Assembly: GCF_030812215.1 (NCBI RefSeq)
Contig: NZ_JAUSSG010000004.1
Coordinates: 124,001-188,000, forward strand
Length of the DNA: 64,000 nucleotides
Reading direction: 5' to 3'
From: Variovorax boronicumulans
GTDB taxonomy: Bacteria; Pseudomonadota; Gammaproteobacteria; Burkholderiales; Burkholderiaceae_C
Shown one piece after another: positions 20,035 to 29,162 of this stretch; positions within the stretch are counted from its first letter, which is position 1; each line of letters starts with the position of its first letter. The notes below the pieces were generated by a model, which saw nothing but the letters and a program-made list of their open reading frames with translations, was not told where the DNA came from and did not search any database. The position numbers and the translations under genes are program-made.

Positions 20035-20670
20035 TCAGGCGCCCGTCAAGGCACGCCGCGCCAGCATCGCGGCCAGCACGAGCATGGTGCCGCCGATCAG
20101 CGCGTCGAGCATCTGCCAGGCGCGCGGACGCGCGAACACAGGCGCGAGCAACCGCGCGCCGAAGCCCAACGCGGTGAACCACAGCACGCTGGCCATCGAG
20201 GCGCCCGCGACGAACCAGACCTTGAGCGAGCCTGCGTACTGCGCGCCCGCGCTGCCTACGAGCAGCACCGTGTCCAGGTAGACATGCGGGTTCAGCAGCG
20301 TGAAGCCCGCCGCCTGCGCCACCACGGCCGCGCGCGAGAGCGAAACGCCCTGCGCCGTCGCCTGCAGGGCGCCGGGCTGGCGCGAACGCCAGAGCGCGCG
20401 CAAACCGTACGCACACAGGAACGCCGCGCCGAGCCCCGCGAGCACCGTCGCAAGCATCGGCCGGCCCCTCAGCGCCTCGGCCATGCCGGCCACGCCGGCG
20501 CCGATCAGCACAGCGTCGCTGGCCGCACAGAACAGCACCACGGCGCTCACATGCTCGCGCCGCAATCCCTGTCGCAGCACATAGGCGTTCTGGGCGCCGA
20601 TGGCGACGATGAGCACCAGGCTCATGAAGAGCCCGTGGAAGAAAGCGGTGGTGGCGAATTCGGCAGACAT
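20035..20670 (-). CDS. argO: LysE/ArgO family amino-acid exporter
   Basis: This 211-residue inner-membrane exporter has about six hydrophobic helices. The conserved LysE opening is visible as GLFMSLVLIVAIGAQNAYVL with RQGLRREHV after it. It is divergent from an ArgP-type regulator, the standard pairing, so it most likely exports arginine or lysine. Substrate preference between lysE and argO cannot be told from sequence. Confidence 0.93.
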   Translation of the reverse strand: MSAEFATTAFFHGLFMSLVLIVAIGAQNAYVLRQGLRREHVSAVVLFCAASDAVLIGAGVAGMAEALRGRPMLATVLAGLGAAFLCAYGLRALWRSRQPGALQATAQGVSLSRAAVVAQAAGFTLLNPHVYLDTVLLVGSAGAQYAGSLKVWFVAGASMASVLWFTALGFGARLLAPVFARPRAWQMLDALIGGTMLVLAAMLARRALTGA

Positions 20671-20703
20671 GGGCCCAAGCTTGCCGCGCGTCAGGTATTA
20701 ATT

Positions 20704-20735
20704 CAAACTAAACCTCTTAACTTCAATTCAGTTTG
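20704..20735. promoter_or_regulatory. Divergent argO/argP control region with inverted repeat
   Basis: The 76-nt AT-rich gap between argO and argP holds CAAACT (20704-20709) and its inverted copy AGTTTG (20730-20735), 20 nt apart. LysR-type regulators such as ArgP bind interrupted dyads in this position, so this is a candidate ArgP site controlling argO and its own gene. Confidence 0.45.
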
Positions 20736-20746
20736 GCTAAATCAAG

Positions 20747-21655
20747 ATGCTCGACTACGCCGCCCTCAATGCCCTGGCTGCCGTCGTGCGCGAAGGCAGT
20801 TTCGAGCGCGCCGCGCGCGCGTTGAATGTCACGCCCTCGGCCGTCTCGCAGCGCGTGAAGCTGCTCGAAGAGCGCACGGGCGGCGCGCTGCTGGTGCGCG
20901 GCCAACCCTGCGTCGCCACCGAAGCGGGCCTGCAGCTGTGCCGGCACGTGGAGCGCGTGGGCATGCTGGAGCACGAACTGCGCGACGCCCTCCCCGCCCT
21001 CGGCATGGGGGGCGAGGCGCACGAACACGTCACGGTGCGCGTGGCCGTCAATGCCGACAGCCTGGCGACCTGGTTCATGGCCGCGGCCACGACCTTCGCC
21101 GTGCAGGAGGAAGCCGCGCTGCTCGATCTCTCGGTGGACGACCAGGACCACACGGCCGAGCGCCTGCGCAGCGGCGCCGTGCTCGCGGCGGTGACCGCGC
21201 TGGCCGAGCCGGTGGCCGGCTGCAACAGCGAGGCGCTGGGCACGATGCACTACGTGGCGGCCGCGAACCCCGAATTCGTGAAGCGGCATTTCGCCAAGGG
21301 AGTCGGCGCGCGAACGCTGGCGAGCGCGCCCAGCCTGGTGTTCGACCGCAAGGACCGCTTGCAGGCGCGCTGGGTACGCCGCATCTGCCATCGCAACGTC
21401 GAGACGCCGCGGCACTGGATTCCATCGTCGAACGCGTTCGTCGAGGCGGCATGCGCGGGCATGGGCTGGGGCATGCATCCGGCCAGCATGGTGGCCGACG
21501 CGATCCGCGAAGGTGCGCTGGTGGAATTGGTGCCCGGCTCGACGCTGCCGGTGCCGCTTTACTGGCAGCAGGCGCGCGCGGCGCCGCAGTTGCTCAAGCG
21601 GCTCGGCGCGGCGGTGCGTGCGGCCGCGACAAGCGGCCCGCACGCACTGGCGTAG
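20747..21655 (+). CDS. argP: LysR family regulator ArgP
   Basis: This 302-residue activator begins MLDYAALNALAAVVREGSFE with the helix NVTPSAVSQRVKLLEE, the typical ArgP/IciA winged helix, and carries RVAVNADSLATWF, matching the ArgP effector domain. It senses lysine or arginine and activates the divergent exporter gene in known relatives. The start at 20747 follows a 76-nt AT-rich promoter region. Confidence 0.93.
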   Translation: MLDYAALNALAAVVREGSFERAARALNVTPSAVSQRVKLLEERTGGALLVRGQPCVATEAGLQLCRHVERVGMLEHELRDALPALGMGGEAHEHVTVRVAVNADSLATWFMAAATTFAVQEEAALLDLSVDDQDHTAERLRSGAVLAAVTALAEPVAGCNSEALGTMHYVAAANPEFVKRHFAKGVGARTLASAPSLVFDRKDRLQARWVRRICHRNVETPRHWIPSSNAFVEAACAGMGWGMHPASMVADAIREGALVELVPGSTLPVPLYWQQARAAPQLLKRLGAAVRAAATSGPHALA

Positions 21656-21658
21656 CGG

Positions 21659-23002
21659 CTACTTGCCGCCCACCACCACCGTCACCATCCGTGCGGGCTG
21701 CAGCTTGCGCGCAAACGCCGCCTTGATGTCGGCCGCCGTGACGGCGTTCATGCGTGTGGTCCAGGTATCGAGATAGTCCAGCGGCAGGTCGTGCCAGGCG
21801 ATGTTGGCGACGTTGCCGATGAGCTTGCGGTTGCTGTCCAGCAGCAGCGGAAAACCGCCGATCAGGTTGTCCTTCGCGGCCTTCAGCTCGCTCTCGGTCG
21901 GGCCTTCGGCCACGAACTTCGCCAGCACTTCGCGCGACATCTTCACGGCCTCCTCGGCCTGGTCGGGCCGGGTCTGGAAGCCGATGCGGAAGGCGCCCGC
22001 ATCGAGCCCCGGCGCGAAGCCGCTGTAGATGCTGTAGGTGAGGCCGCGCTTCTCGCGCACCTCGTTGGTCAGGCGCGAGACGAAACCGCCCCCGCCCAGC
22101 ACATAGTTGCCGAGTGTGAGCGCGAAGTGGTCGGGGTCCTTGCGCGGGTAGCCGGGCTGGCCGATGAAGACGTGGGCCTGGGCGGAGTCGAACGGGATGC
22201 GCTCGTCCTTCGGCCCGGCGAGCGCGGCCACGGGCGCGATGGCGGGCAGCGGCGCGCAGCGGTCGGCCGCGGGCAGGCGCGACATCAGCGTGATCGCGAT
22301 CGACTCGGCCTCGGCGCGCGTGACCGCGCCCACGATGCTGAGCTTGGCGCGGCACGGCACGATGAGCTGTTGGTAGCGCTCGCGCATCGCAGCGGTGTCG
22401 ATGCGCGCCAACGTTTCCTCGGTGACCTCTTGCCCGTACGGATGCACGCCGTAGACGGCCTGCGCGAACGCGCGGCCGGCGATGGTCGCGGGCTTGGTGT
22501 TGGCCTCCTTGATGGAAGCGTTGATGCGTTCGCGCTCGCGCAGCCACACGTCGTCGGGGAACGAGGGCTCGCCGAGTTCGCGCGAGGCCAGCGCGACGGC
22601 CTTGCCGAGCAGCGCCGGATCGGAAAGCGTGCGCAGCGAATAGCTCATGCGGTCCGTGCCCGCGCTCACGTCGAAGCTCGCGCCCAGGTCGGCCCAGGCT
22701 TCGCCCAGGGCGTTCTGGTCGAGCGCCGGCTCGCCGTTCTTGCCGGCGCGCACGCCCTTCTCGACCATCGCCGACGTCGCGCTGGCCAGGCCCGCCTGCG
22801 GCGCCGGGTCGCGCCGGCTGCCGGCGTCGAAGTCGACCTGCACGTCGACGATCGGCAGCGCGTTGGTCGACACGAGATAGATCCGGGCGCCGTTCGGGAG
22901 CGCCCAGTGCTGGATGGGGAGCGCGGCCTGCGCGCTGGTCAGGCCGAGGACGGCGGTGCCGGCAAACACGGCGCGCAGCGCCAGTTTCTTGAGAGTGTTC
23001 AT
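21659..23002 (-). CDS. M16 peptidase-like protein lacking the zinc motif
   Basis: This 447-residue protein has a signal peptide (MNTLKKLALRAVFAGTAVLG, cleavage near AQA) and the M16 fold, including the C-terminal domain with LTNEVREKRGLTYSIYSG. Where active members have HxxEH it reads ASATSAMVEKG, so the zinc-binding His residues are absent. It is 20 nt downstream of an active M16 gene, matching the known pattern of one catalytic and one non-catalytic M16 subunit forming a heterodimer. A periplasmic location is inferred from the signal peptide. Confidence 0.9.
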   Translation of the reverse strand: MNTLKKLALRAVFAGTAVLGLTSAQAALPIQHWALPNGARIYLVSTNALPIVDVQVDFDAGSRRDPAPQAGLASATSAMVEKGVRAGKNGEPALDQNALGEAWADLGASFDVSAGTDRMSYSLRTLSDPALLGKAVALASRELGEPSFPDDVWLRERERINASIKEANTKPATIAGRAFAQAVYGVHPYGQEVTEETLARIDTAAMRERYQQLIVPCRAKLSIVGAVTRAEAESIAITLMSRLPAADRCAPLPAIAPVAALAGPKDERIPFDSAQAHVFIGQPGYPRKDPDHFALTLGNYVLGGGGFVSRLTNEVREKRGLTYSIYSGFAPGLDAGAFRIGFQTRPDQAEEAVKMSREVLAKFVAEGPTESELKAAKDNLIGGFPLLLDSNRKLIGNVANIAWHDLPLDYLDTWTTRMNAVTAADIKAAFARKLQPARMVTVVVGGK

Positions 23003-23022
23003 GGAGATTCCGGACCTGTCTT

Positions 23023-24474
23023 TCAGCGCATCTCGCCTGCGGGTGCCGCGAAGCCGCGGCCACGGGGCTTGGCTTCGGGCGGCAGGGGACGCAACGTGGC
23101 CACCGTGAGCTGGTCGTCGCCGAAGTATTTGGCAGCCACGGCCTGCACCTGGGCTGCGGTGACGGCTTGCAGCCGGGCGACGATGCGTTCGCTCGCGTCG
23201 AACGGCAGGCCCTGGATCCAGTTGCTGCCCAGTTCGCGCGCCTGCGCCATCACCGAGTCGCGCTTGTAGGTTTCGCTCGCCACCCATTGGGTCTTGACGC
23301 GGGCCAGTTCGGCTTCGCCCACGCCGTCCTTGGCGATGCGTGCCACCTGGGCGCGCAGCGCGGCTTCGACCACTTCGGCGCTCTTGCCGTGGGCAGGCAC
23401 GCCGTCCAGCACGAAAAGCTGCGGGCCTCGGCCGATGAAGCCCGAATAGGCGCCGGCGGAATCGGCCACGCGGTCGGGGCCCTGCGTGAGCGCGCGGTCC
23501 AGGCGCGCACCGGCGTAGCCGTCGAGCACGGCCGAGAGCACCACGAGCGCCCACGAATCGCTGTTCGTGTCGTCGATGTTCGCGAGCTGCGGCACGCGGT
23601 AGGCGAGCGACACATATGCCTGCTCGGCAGGTGCCTTGAATTCGAGGCGGCGGATGCCGCGCTGCACCGGTTCGATGCGCGGCTTGCGTGTGGGCACGGC
23701 ACGCGACGGGATGACGCCGTAGTACTTCTCGGCCAGCGCGCGGACCTTGGCGACGTCGACATCGCCGGCCACCACAAGCACCGCATTCGCGGGCACGTAC
23801 CAGCGCTTGTGGAATTCGCGGGCGTCGTCAGGCGTCATCGCGTCCAGGTCGCTCATCCAGCCGACCACCGGGCGGTGGTAGGGCGAGGCGATGAAGACGG
23901 CGGCGTTCTGCTGTTCGCCGAGCAGCGCGCGGGGCTGGTCTTCGGTGCGCAGGCGGCGTTCTTCCTTGACGACCTCGATCTCGCGCTTGAACTCGTCGTC
24001 GGGCCACTGGTTGTTGGCGAAGCGGTCGGACTCGAGCTTCATCACCTGTTCGAGGCTGCCGACCGGAATCTGCTGGTAGTAGCCGGTGTAGTCGCGGGTG
24101 GTGAAGGCGTTTTCCTGGCCACCGAGTTGCGCCACGCGGCGCGAGAACTCGCCGGGCTTGATGCTCTTGGTGCCCTTGAACATCATGTGTTCGAGCGCAT
24201 GTGCAACGCCGGAGGTGCCGTCGACCTCGTCCATGGAGCCGACGCGGACCCAGACCATCTGCACCGCGGTGGGCGCGCGCCGGTCGGGCTGGACGATCAG
24301 CGTCATGCCGTTCGCGAGGGTGAATTGCTGGGGACCCGGAGCTGCCGCGGTGGTGGCGGAGGTGGAAGCGGGGGTCGGCGTGGACTGGGCTTGGGCATGC
24401 ATGGCCCCGGACGCCATCAGCGCCACCGCCAGCACCGCACCAGACGCAGTACTGCGTGGCGAGAGGTGTTTCAT
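23023..24474 (-). CDS. M16 zinc metallopeptidase (pitrilysin family)
   Basis: This 483-residue secreted or periplasmic peptidase has a signal peptide (residues 1-30, ending AQAQ) and a short Thr/Ala/Pro linker. The inverted zinc motif HALEH is at residues 92-96, and a downstream Glu in FKREIEVVKEE supplies the third ligand. The second M16 domain follows with AYSGFIGRGPQLF. It probably degrades short peptides in the envelope together with the inactive partner. It is divergent from ftsY, with 29 nt between starts. Confidence 0.94.
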   Translation of the reverse strand: MKHLSPRSTASGAVLAVALMASGAMHAQAQSTPTPASTSATTAAAPGPQQFTLANGMTLIVQPDRRAPTAVQMVWVRVGSMDEVDGTSGVAHALEHMMFKGTKSIKPGEFSRRVAQLGGQENAFTTRDYTGYYQQIPVGSLEQVMKLESDRFANNQWPDDEFKREIEVVKEERRLRTEDQPRALLGEQQNAAVFIASPYHRPVVGWMSDLDAMTPDDAREFHKRWYVPANAVLVVAGDVDVAKVRALAEKYYGVIPSRAVPTRKPRIEPVQRGIRRLEFKAPAEQAYVSLAYRVPQLANIDDTNSDSWALVVLSAVLDGYAGARLDRALTQGPDRVADSAGAYSGFIGRGPQLFVLDGVPAHGKSAEVVEAALRAQVARIAKDGVGEAELARVKTQWVASETYKRDSVMAQARELGSNWIQGLPFDASERIVARLQAVTAAQVQAVAAKYFGDDQLTVATLRPLPPEAKPRGRGFAAPAGEMR

Positions 24475-24503
24475 AGAATGGGTCGGATTGTAAAAAGCTC
24501 CTG

Positions 24504-25745
24504 ATGTTCAGTTTCTTCAAGAAAAAACCGCCTGCCGAAACCCCGGTCGCGCCGGCGCCTCCCCCGCCAGCCGAACCGACGCCCGCCGCCCCCGCACCTG
24601 TTGCCGAGGCAGCACCGGCTCGCTCGGTGTTCTCGCCTTCGAGCTGGTTTGGCGGAAAGGCCGCAGCCGAAGAGCCGGCGCCTGCGCCGGCGGCACCCCC
24701 AGCACCCTCCCCGGCCCCCGCTCCGACTCCAGCCCCCACGCCAACACCGGTTGCCGCGCCTGCGCCCATCCCGGCGCCTCCTCCCGCCGCCCCCGCTCCT
24801 GTCGCTGCCCCGACACCCGTCGTCATCGAAGCAGCCGCGCCTCCCGAGCGCAAGAGCTGGTTCGACAAGCTCAAGACCGGCCTGCGCAAAACGGGCACCG
24901 GCATCCAGGCCGTGTTCGTCAACGCGCAGATCGACGACGCGCTGTACGAAGAGCTCGAATCCGCCCTGCTGATGGCCGACACCGGCGTCAAGGCCACCGA
25001 GTACCTGCTCGACGACCTGAAGGTCCGCGTCAAGCGCCAGATGGCCACCGACGCGGCGCAGGTCAAGGTGCTGCTGGCCGAAGCCATCGCCGATCTGCTG
25101 CGCCCGCTCGAGAAACCGCTGGTCATCGGCCAGTTCACGCCCACGGTCATCATGGTGGCGGGCGTCAACGGCGCGGGCAAGACCACCTCCATCGGCAAGC
25201 TCACCAAGCACCTGGCCACCGAGGGCGCCTCGGTGCTGCTGGCGGCCGCCGACACCTTCCGGGCCGCGGCGCGGGAGCAACTGCTGATCTGGGCCGACCG
25301 CAACACGGTCGAAATCGTGAGCAACGAGGGCGGCGACCCCTCGGCCGTGAGCTTCGACGCGGTGAATGCCGGCAAGGCGCGCGGCAAGGACGTGGTGCTG
25401 GTCGACACCGCCGGCCGCCTGCCAACGCAGCTGCACCTGATGGACGAGCTCAAGAAGATCAAGCGCGTGGTCACCAAGGCCGACGCCAGCGCACCGCACG
25501 AGGTGCTGCTGGTGATCGACGGCAACACCGGGCAGAACGCGCTCGCGCAGGTCAAGGCCTTCGACGAGACACTGGGCCTCACCGGCCTGATCGTGACCAA
25601 GCTGGACGGCACGGCCAAGGGCGGCGTGCTGTGCGCCATCGCGCGCGAGCGGCCGATCCCGGTTTACTTCATCGGCGTGGGGGAAAAGCTCGAAGACCTC
25701 GAGACCTTCAACGCGCGCGAATTCGCGCAGGCCCTGCTCGGCTGA
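24504..25745 (+). CDS. ftsY: Signal recognition particle receptor FtsY
   Basis: This 413-residue SRP GTPase docks the SRP-ribosome complex to the inner membrane. After [10 protein letters not shown] it has a Pro/Ala-rich A domain (to about residue 110), low in acidic residues compared with E. coli FtsY. The NG domain follows, with G1 [15 protein letters not shown]3 [11 protein letters not shown] and G4 [10 protein letters not shown], and the C-terminus [16 protein letters not shown] bidirectional terminator lies just after the stop. Confidence 0.97.
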   Translation: MFSFFKKKPPAETPVAPAPPPPAEPTPAAPAPVAEAAPARSVFSPSSWFGGKAAAEEPAPAPAAPPAPSPAPAPTPAPTPTPVAAPAPIPAPPPAAPAPVAAPTPVVIEAAAPPERKSWFDKLKTGLRKTGTGIQAVFVNAQIDDALYEELESALLMADTGVKATEYLLDDLKVRVKRQMATDAAQVKVLLAEAIADLLRPLEKPLVIGQFTPTVIMVAGVNGAGKTTSIGKLTKHLATEGASVLLAAADTFRAAAREQLLIWADRNTVEIVSNEGGDPSAVSFDAVNAGKARGKDVVLVDTAGRLPTQLHLMDELKKIKRVVTKADASAPHEVLLVIDGNTGQNALAQVKAFDETLGLTGLIVTKLDGTAKGGVLCAIARERPIPVYFIGVGEKLEDLETFNAREFAQALLG

Positions 25746-25769
25746 CTGGGCAGACGCTGGAAAAAAAGA

Positions 25770-25797
25770 AGCGGCCCCCGCTTTCGCCGGGGCCGCT
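25770..25797. terminator. Bidirectional intrinsic terminator between ftsY and lipoprotein gene
   Basis: A perfect 9-bp stem, AGCGGCCCC pairing with GGGGCCGCT, closes a 10-nt loop. On the minus strand it is followed by a run read as TTCTTTTTTT, so it should end the lipoprotein transcript strongly. On the plus strand it is followed by a mixed CTTC/T tract and may end ftsY. Confidence 0.8.
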
Positions 25798-25882
25798 CTT
25801 CACTTCTTCTCTTCTCCCTTTCCCCCTGGTTCCCTGATTTTTTTGCCTCTGCGCGAGTGTGTGTCTGGTGTGTCCGGCTGGC

Positions 25883-26223
25883 TCAGAGGCCGAACAGCGA
25901 CACCGGCATGCACAGCGGCCCGCTGCTGCAATTGACCGGCGTGAAGTAGAGCGTCTGGATCGAGCCGCTGGGCAACCCCATGCCGCCGACGAGGCCCGCG
26001 CCCTTGGCGCCTTCGGTGTTCGCCTGCTGGATGAAGGCCGTGCTGTTGCCCTGGGGCGCGAGGCCGTAGAAGCTGAAAGTGGCCGCCTGCGACAAGTCCT
26101 TCGTGTAGATCACGCCGCCGCCATCGGGAAAGACGTACTCGGTCCGATAGCGCCACCACCACATGCCGTCAGGGCAAGCGTTGCCGCCACTGCGACGGCC
26201 ACCGCCGCAAGCTTGAATTTCAC
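25883..26223 (-). pseudogene. Small lipoprotein gene broken by a 1-nt frameshift
   Basis: Two minus-strand frames fit together as one gene. A GTG at 26223 with GGAGAAGA about 7 nt upstream opens a lipoprotein signal, KFKLAAVAVAVAATLALTAC, then GGG, but this frame stops at 26110. The other frame runs on to 25883 with RYRTEYVFPDGGGVIYTKDL and ends CMPVSLFGL. Adding one G to the GGTGGTGGC stretch near 26173 joins them as TACGGG-RYRTEYVF, about 113 residues. I therefore read it as a single-base deletion in a G-rich stretch, real or a sequencing error. The family is not recognised; an outer-membrane lipoprotein is likely. Confidence 0.6.
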
Positions 26224-26409
26224 TGGGTCTTCTCCGTTTTTTCGATGATTCAACGTGAGGCGGAAACTGCCCGCCTGCACCGGCCGAAAGCCGTTCGATG
26301 CCACGAAGTTACGGGATGGGGTGAACGCTCACCAGTGCCGAAAGTCATGCCAACCGCTCTTTACACGAGCGATTATTCGGCGATCGGTATTTAACTACTA
26401 CGAATGTTC

Positions 26410-28245
26410 TCAGACGTCGATCAGCGACGGCTCGGCAGCCGGCTTCGCTGCGGTCAGTTCGGCCATCGCCTGGAGCAGCGCGGCCGCCACGACCGGCTTG
26501 AACAACACCGGCACCTGCGATTCCCGCACACGCTGCAGGCGGGCCGGCGAGGTCTCGCCAGTGATCAGCAGCAGCGGGATTTCGGCGCGCCCCTCGCCCG
26601 GCCCCTGGCTGAGGCGCAGGCCGGCATCGAGGCCGTCTACGCCATCGGCCAGGCGGTAGTCGCACAACAGCAAGTCGAACGGGCGGCCTTCACCGTGCGC
26701 TTTTTGCAAGGCTGCGGCAGCACCGGCCTCGTCGGCCACGGCGTGCGCATCGATCGCGTGCGAGCGCAGCAGGCCCATCATGGCCTCGCGGATCTCGAGT
26801 TCGTCGTCCAACAGCAGCACGCGCCCCGGCAGCGGCGCTGCGACCCTGCGCTGCGGCGCCTGCTGCGATGCGTCGGCCGTCTCGGATGGAAAGGAAGAAG
26901 GCAGCAACCCGCCGGCCTGCGCACGTGCGGCCGGCAGCACGACACGGAAGTGGGTTCCCCGCCCCGGTCGCGAATGCATCTGCACCGGATGGCCGAGCAA
27001 CCGCGACAGCCGCTGCACGATCGACAGGCCGATGCCCAGGCCCCGGGAGCGGTCGCGGCCCGGATTGTTGATCTGATAGAACTCTTCGAAGATGCGCCCC
27101 GACTGCTCGGCGGCGATGCCGATCCCTGTGTCGCGCACCTCGACCCACACCGAATCGCCGCGCTCGCGCGCTATCACCGTCACGCCGCCGTGGGCCGTGT
27201 ACTTGAGCGCGTTGTCCATGAGGTTCGACAGCATGCGGTGCAGCAGTTGCGGATCGCTGTGCACCCACAGGCCGCTGGCGCGCACGCGCAGCTGCAGCTG
27301 TTTCTGCTCGGCGCGCGCCGAGAAGGTGTGGTTGAGCGGCAGGAACAGCGCGTCCAGCTGCACCGGCTGCGGCACCGGCGTGATCACGCCCGCATCGAGC
27401 CGCGAGACGTCGAGCATGGTGTCCAGCGAGGCACCGAGCGCATTCACCGCCCGCATCAGGCGCTCGGCATTGCGGCCCTCGGGGCGGTCGCGCAGTTCGT
27501 TCTCGAGGGCGGCGCCGAAAAGTGCGATGGCGTGCAGCGGCTGGCGCAGGTCGTGGCTGGCGGTGCCGAGGAAGCGCGTTTTCTCTTCGCTGGCGCGCTC
27601 GGTTGCGGCGATCTGCTCGCCCAGGCGCGCGGCGAGGGCCTCGTTCTCGAAGCGCAGCATGAGCGATTCGGTCAGCAGCCTGTGCTGGCCGATGCCCGCG
27701 CGCAGCGTCAGCAGCAGGTAGGCCGCGCCGGCCGCCGCCAGGAAAAGATGAAGGCCATCGCCCTGCCATGCCAGCGCGGTGATCAGGCCCAGCGACATCG
27801 GGAGCGTGTAGCCGAAGAGTGCCGACTTCAGCGGCCAGAGCGACTGCGCCGCCCGGGCGCAGCTGCCCACGATCACCGCCATCAGCAGCGAGGTCATCGG
27901 CAGGTTGTCGTAGGGCACGATGAGCCAGGGCACCACCGCCGTGATCATGCTGACCAGCGTGACCATGCGGGAGATCTTGCGTGCCCAGTACGCGCTTTCC
28001 CGCGCAGGGCGCAGCGGGGTCCAGCGCGGCGTGAAGAAGACGTAGATGTCGGCAATCACCAGGCCGCCGATCCAGAACAACAGGCTCAGGTTGCGTAGCT
28101 GCGAATAGATGATGCAGCCGAACACCACCACGAACGCCATATGGGTCAGCGTCGAGACGATATAGGTGTCGTAGACAGAGGCAACGTGCTCGCGCAGCAC
28201 CCGCTGGCCGAGGGTGTGGTCGGCGGACGGGTCGCTGGACGCCAC
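26410..28245 (-). CDS. Hybrid sensor histidine kinase/response regulator
   Basis: This 611-residue inner-membrane kinase has an N-terminal region with about six hydrophobic segments (residues 30-185), a short coiled coil, a HisKA domain whose phospho-His is His231 in ASHDLRQPLHAI, and an HATPase domain (N box NLMDNALKYT, G1 RDTGIGIAAE, G2 GLGIGLSIV). A C-terminal receiver (about 474-600) has the phospho-acceptor Asp529 in LLLCDYRLADG. The start is GTG. Its neighbour is a LuxR-type response regulator ending 19 nt upstream on the same strand, so they form one signalling unit. The signal is unknown. Confidence 0.93.
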   Translation of the reverse strand: MASSDPSADHTLGQRVLREHVASVYDTYIVSTLTHMAFVVVFGCIIYSQLRNLSLLFWIGGLVIADIYVFFTPRWTPLRPARESAYWARKISRMVTLVSMITAVVPWLIVPYDNLPMTSLLMAVIVGSCARAAQSLWPLKSALFGYTLPMSLGLITALAWQGDGLHLFLAAAGAAYLLLTLRAGIGQHRLLTESLMLRFENEALAARLGEQIAATERASEEKTRFLGTASHDLRQPLHAIALFGAALENELRDRPEGRNAERLMRAVNALGASLDTMLDVSRLDAGVITPVPQPVQLDALFLPLNHTFSARAEQKQLQLRVRASGLWVHSDPQLLHRMLSNLMDNALKYTAHGGVTVIARERGDSVWVEVRDTGIGIAAEQSGRIFEEFYQINNPGRDRSRGLGIGLSIVQRLSRLLGHPVQMHSRPGRGTHFRVVLPAARAQAGGLLPSSFPSETADASQQAPQRRVAAPLPGRVLLLDDELEIREAMMGLLRSHAIDAHAVADEAGAAAALQKAHGEGRPFDLLLCDYRLADGVDGLDAGLRLSQGPGEGRAEIPLLLITGETSPARLQRVRESQVPVLFKPVVAAALLQAMAELTAAKPAAEPSLIDV

Positions 28246-28263
28246 GGCCGGTTGCTCAGCAGC

Positions 28264-28974
28264 TCAGTGCAAGGTGCTGATCAACTGAGCGCGCGAGCGC
28301 ATGCCGAACAGCAGCAGGATGGTCGAGACGTGGTTCTTCACCGTGCCCTCGCTCAGGTTGGCGAGCTGGGCGATTTCCTTGTTGGCCTTGCCCTCGAGCA
28401 CCCACTGCAGCACCTGCATCTGGCGCGGCGTGAGCTCCTGCCACGCGCTGGCATGGGCGAACTCGGCATAGCCGGTGAGCGCCTTCGGCACGGTGGGCGG
28501 CGGGTTGTCGGCAGCGTCGGGATCCAGCAGGCCGCAGGCGCGGATGAAGCTCACCACCTCTTTCAGGTCGGCCGACTTGGGAAGAAAAGCACTGGCACCC
28601 AATGCGAGCACGCCCTGCGCCAGCGAACTGTTGCCCGTGCCGGACAGCACCACGATGCGCGCCGCCGGAAAGCGCAGCCGAAACTCGGCCAGGCCGCTCA
28701 ATCCGTGGGTGTCGGGCAGCGCAAGGTCGAGCAGCACGAGGCCAATGGCGGACTGATGGGCCTCGTACAGCGCGAGGGCGTCGGTGACGTTGCCGGCCTC
28801 GAAGACCTCGATGCGGCCGCCCGAAGAACTGGCCTGCGCTTGCACCAGCGCACAGACCCCCAGGCGGAGCAGGTCGTGGTCGTCCACGACCAGAATCGCA
28901 GTCGGAGCACGAACCGGAAGACCCGCCCCCCCTGTCTCTGGCGGAGGCGTGGAAGAAGAATCGAAGGGAGTCAC
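28264..28974 (-). CDS. NarL/LuxR-type response regulator
   Basis: This 236-residue regulator has a receiver domain (VDDHDLLRLG, phospho-acceptor Asp83 in LLDLALPDTHG, Lys in FLPKSADLKE) and a LuxR helix-turn-helix (ELTPRQMQVLQWVLEGKANK and LSEGTVKNHVSTILL). The N-terminal 24 residues are Ser/Pro-rich and not part of the domain. The start appears to be GTG at 28974 without a clear ribosome-binding site, so the true start may be slightly downstream. It is probably cotranscribed with the adjacent hybrid kinase. Confidence 0.92.
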   Translation of the reverse strand: MTPFDSSSTPPPETGGAGLPVRAPTAILVVDDHDLLRLGVCALVQAQASSSGGRIEVFEAGNVTDALALYEAHQSAIGLVLLDLALPDTHGLSGLAEFRLRFPAARIVVLSGTGNSSLAQGVLALGASAFLPKSADLKEVVSFIRACGLLDPDAADNPPPTVPKALTGYAEFAHASAWQELTPRQMQVLQWVLEGKANKEIAQLANLSEGTVKNHVSTILLLFGMRSRAQLISTLH

Positions 28975-29050
28975 GCGTTTGATCTTAGCGGGGCAAAGGG
29001 CCTGCGACAGTGCCCTAAGTCATGGCGCGGTGCGCCCACCGGGCCGGAAT

Positions 29051-29069
29051 TGCTACTTTTTCAGTAGCA
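29051..29069. promoter_or_regulatory. Perfect 7-bp-arm inverted repeat in divergent promoter region
   Basis: TGCTACT-TTTTC-AGTAGCA forms a perfect 19-bp dyad in the 188-nt gap between the response regulator and the Mpo1-like gene. It could be an operator, perhaps for the adjacent LuxR-type regulator, or one copy of a dispersed short repeat. Nothing else was seen in this gap. Confidence 0.4.
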
Positions 29070-29162
29070 TTTGCGGATGCTTGCCACACTTGCCATCCGC
29101 GAGCGCGGTGGGCACCATCGAACTCTCGCCGCATCGAACGGCGCTTCTTCAGGAGACTCACC

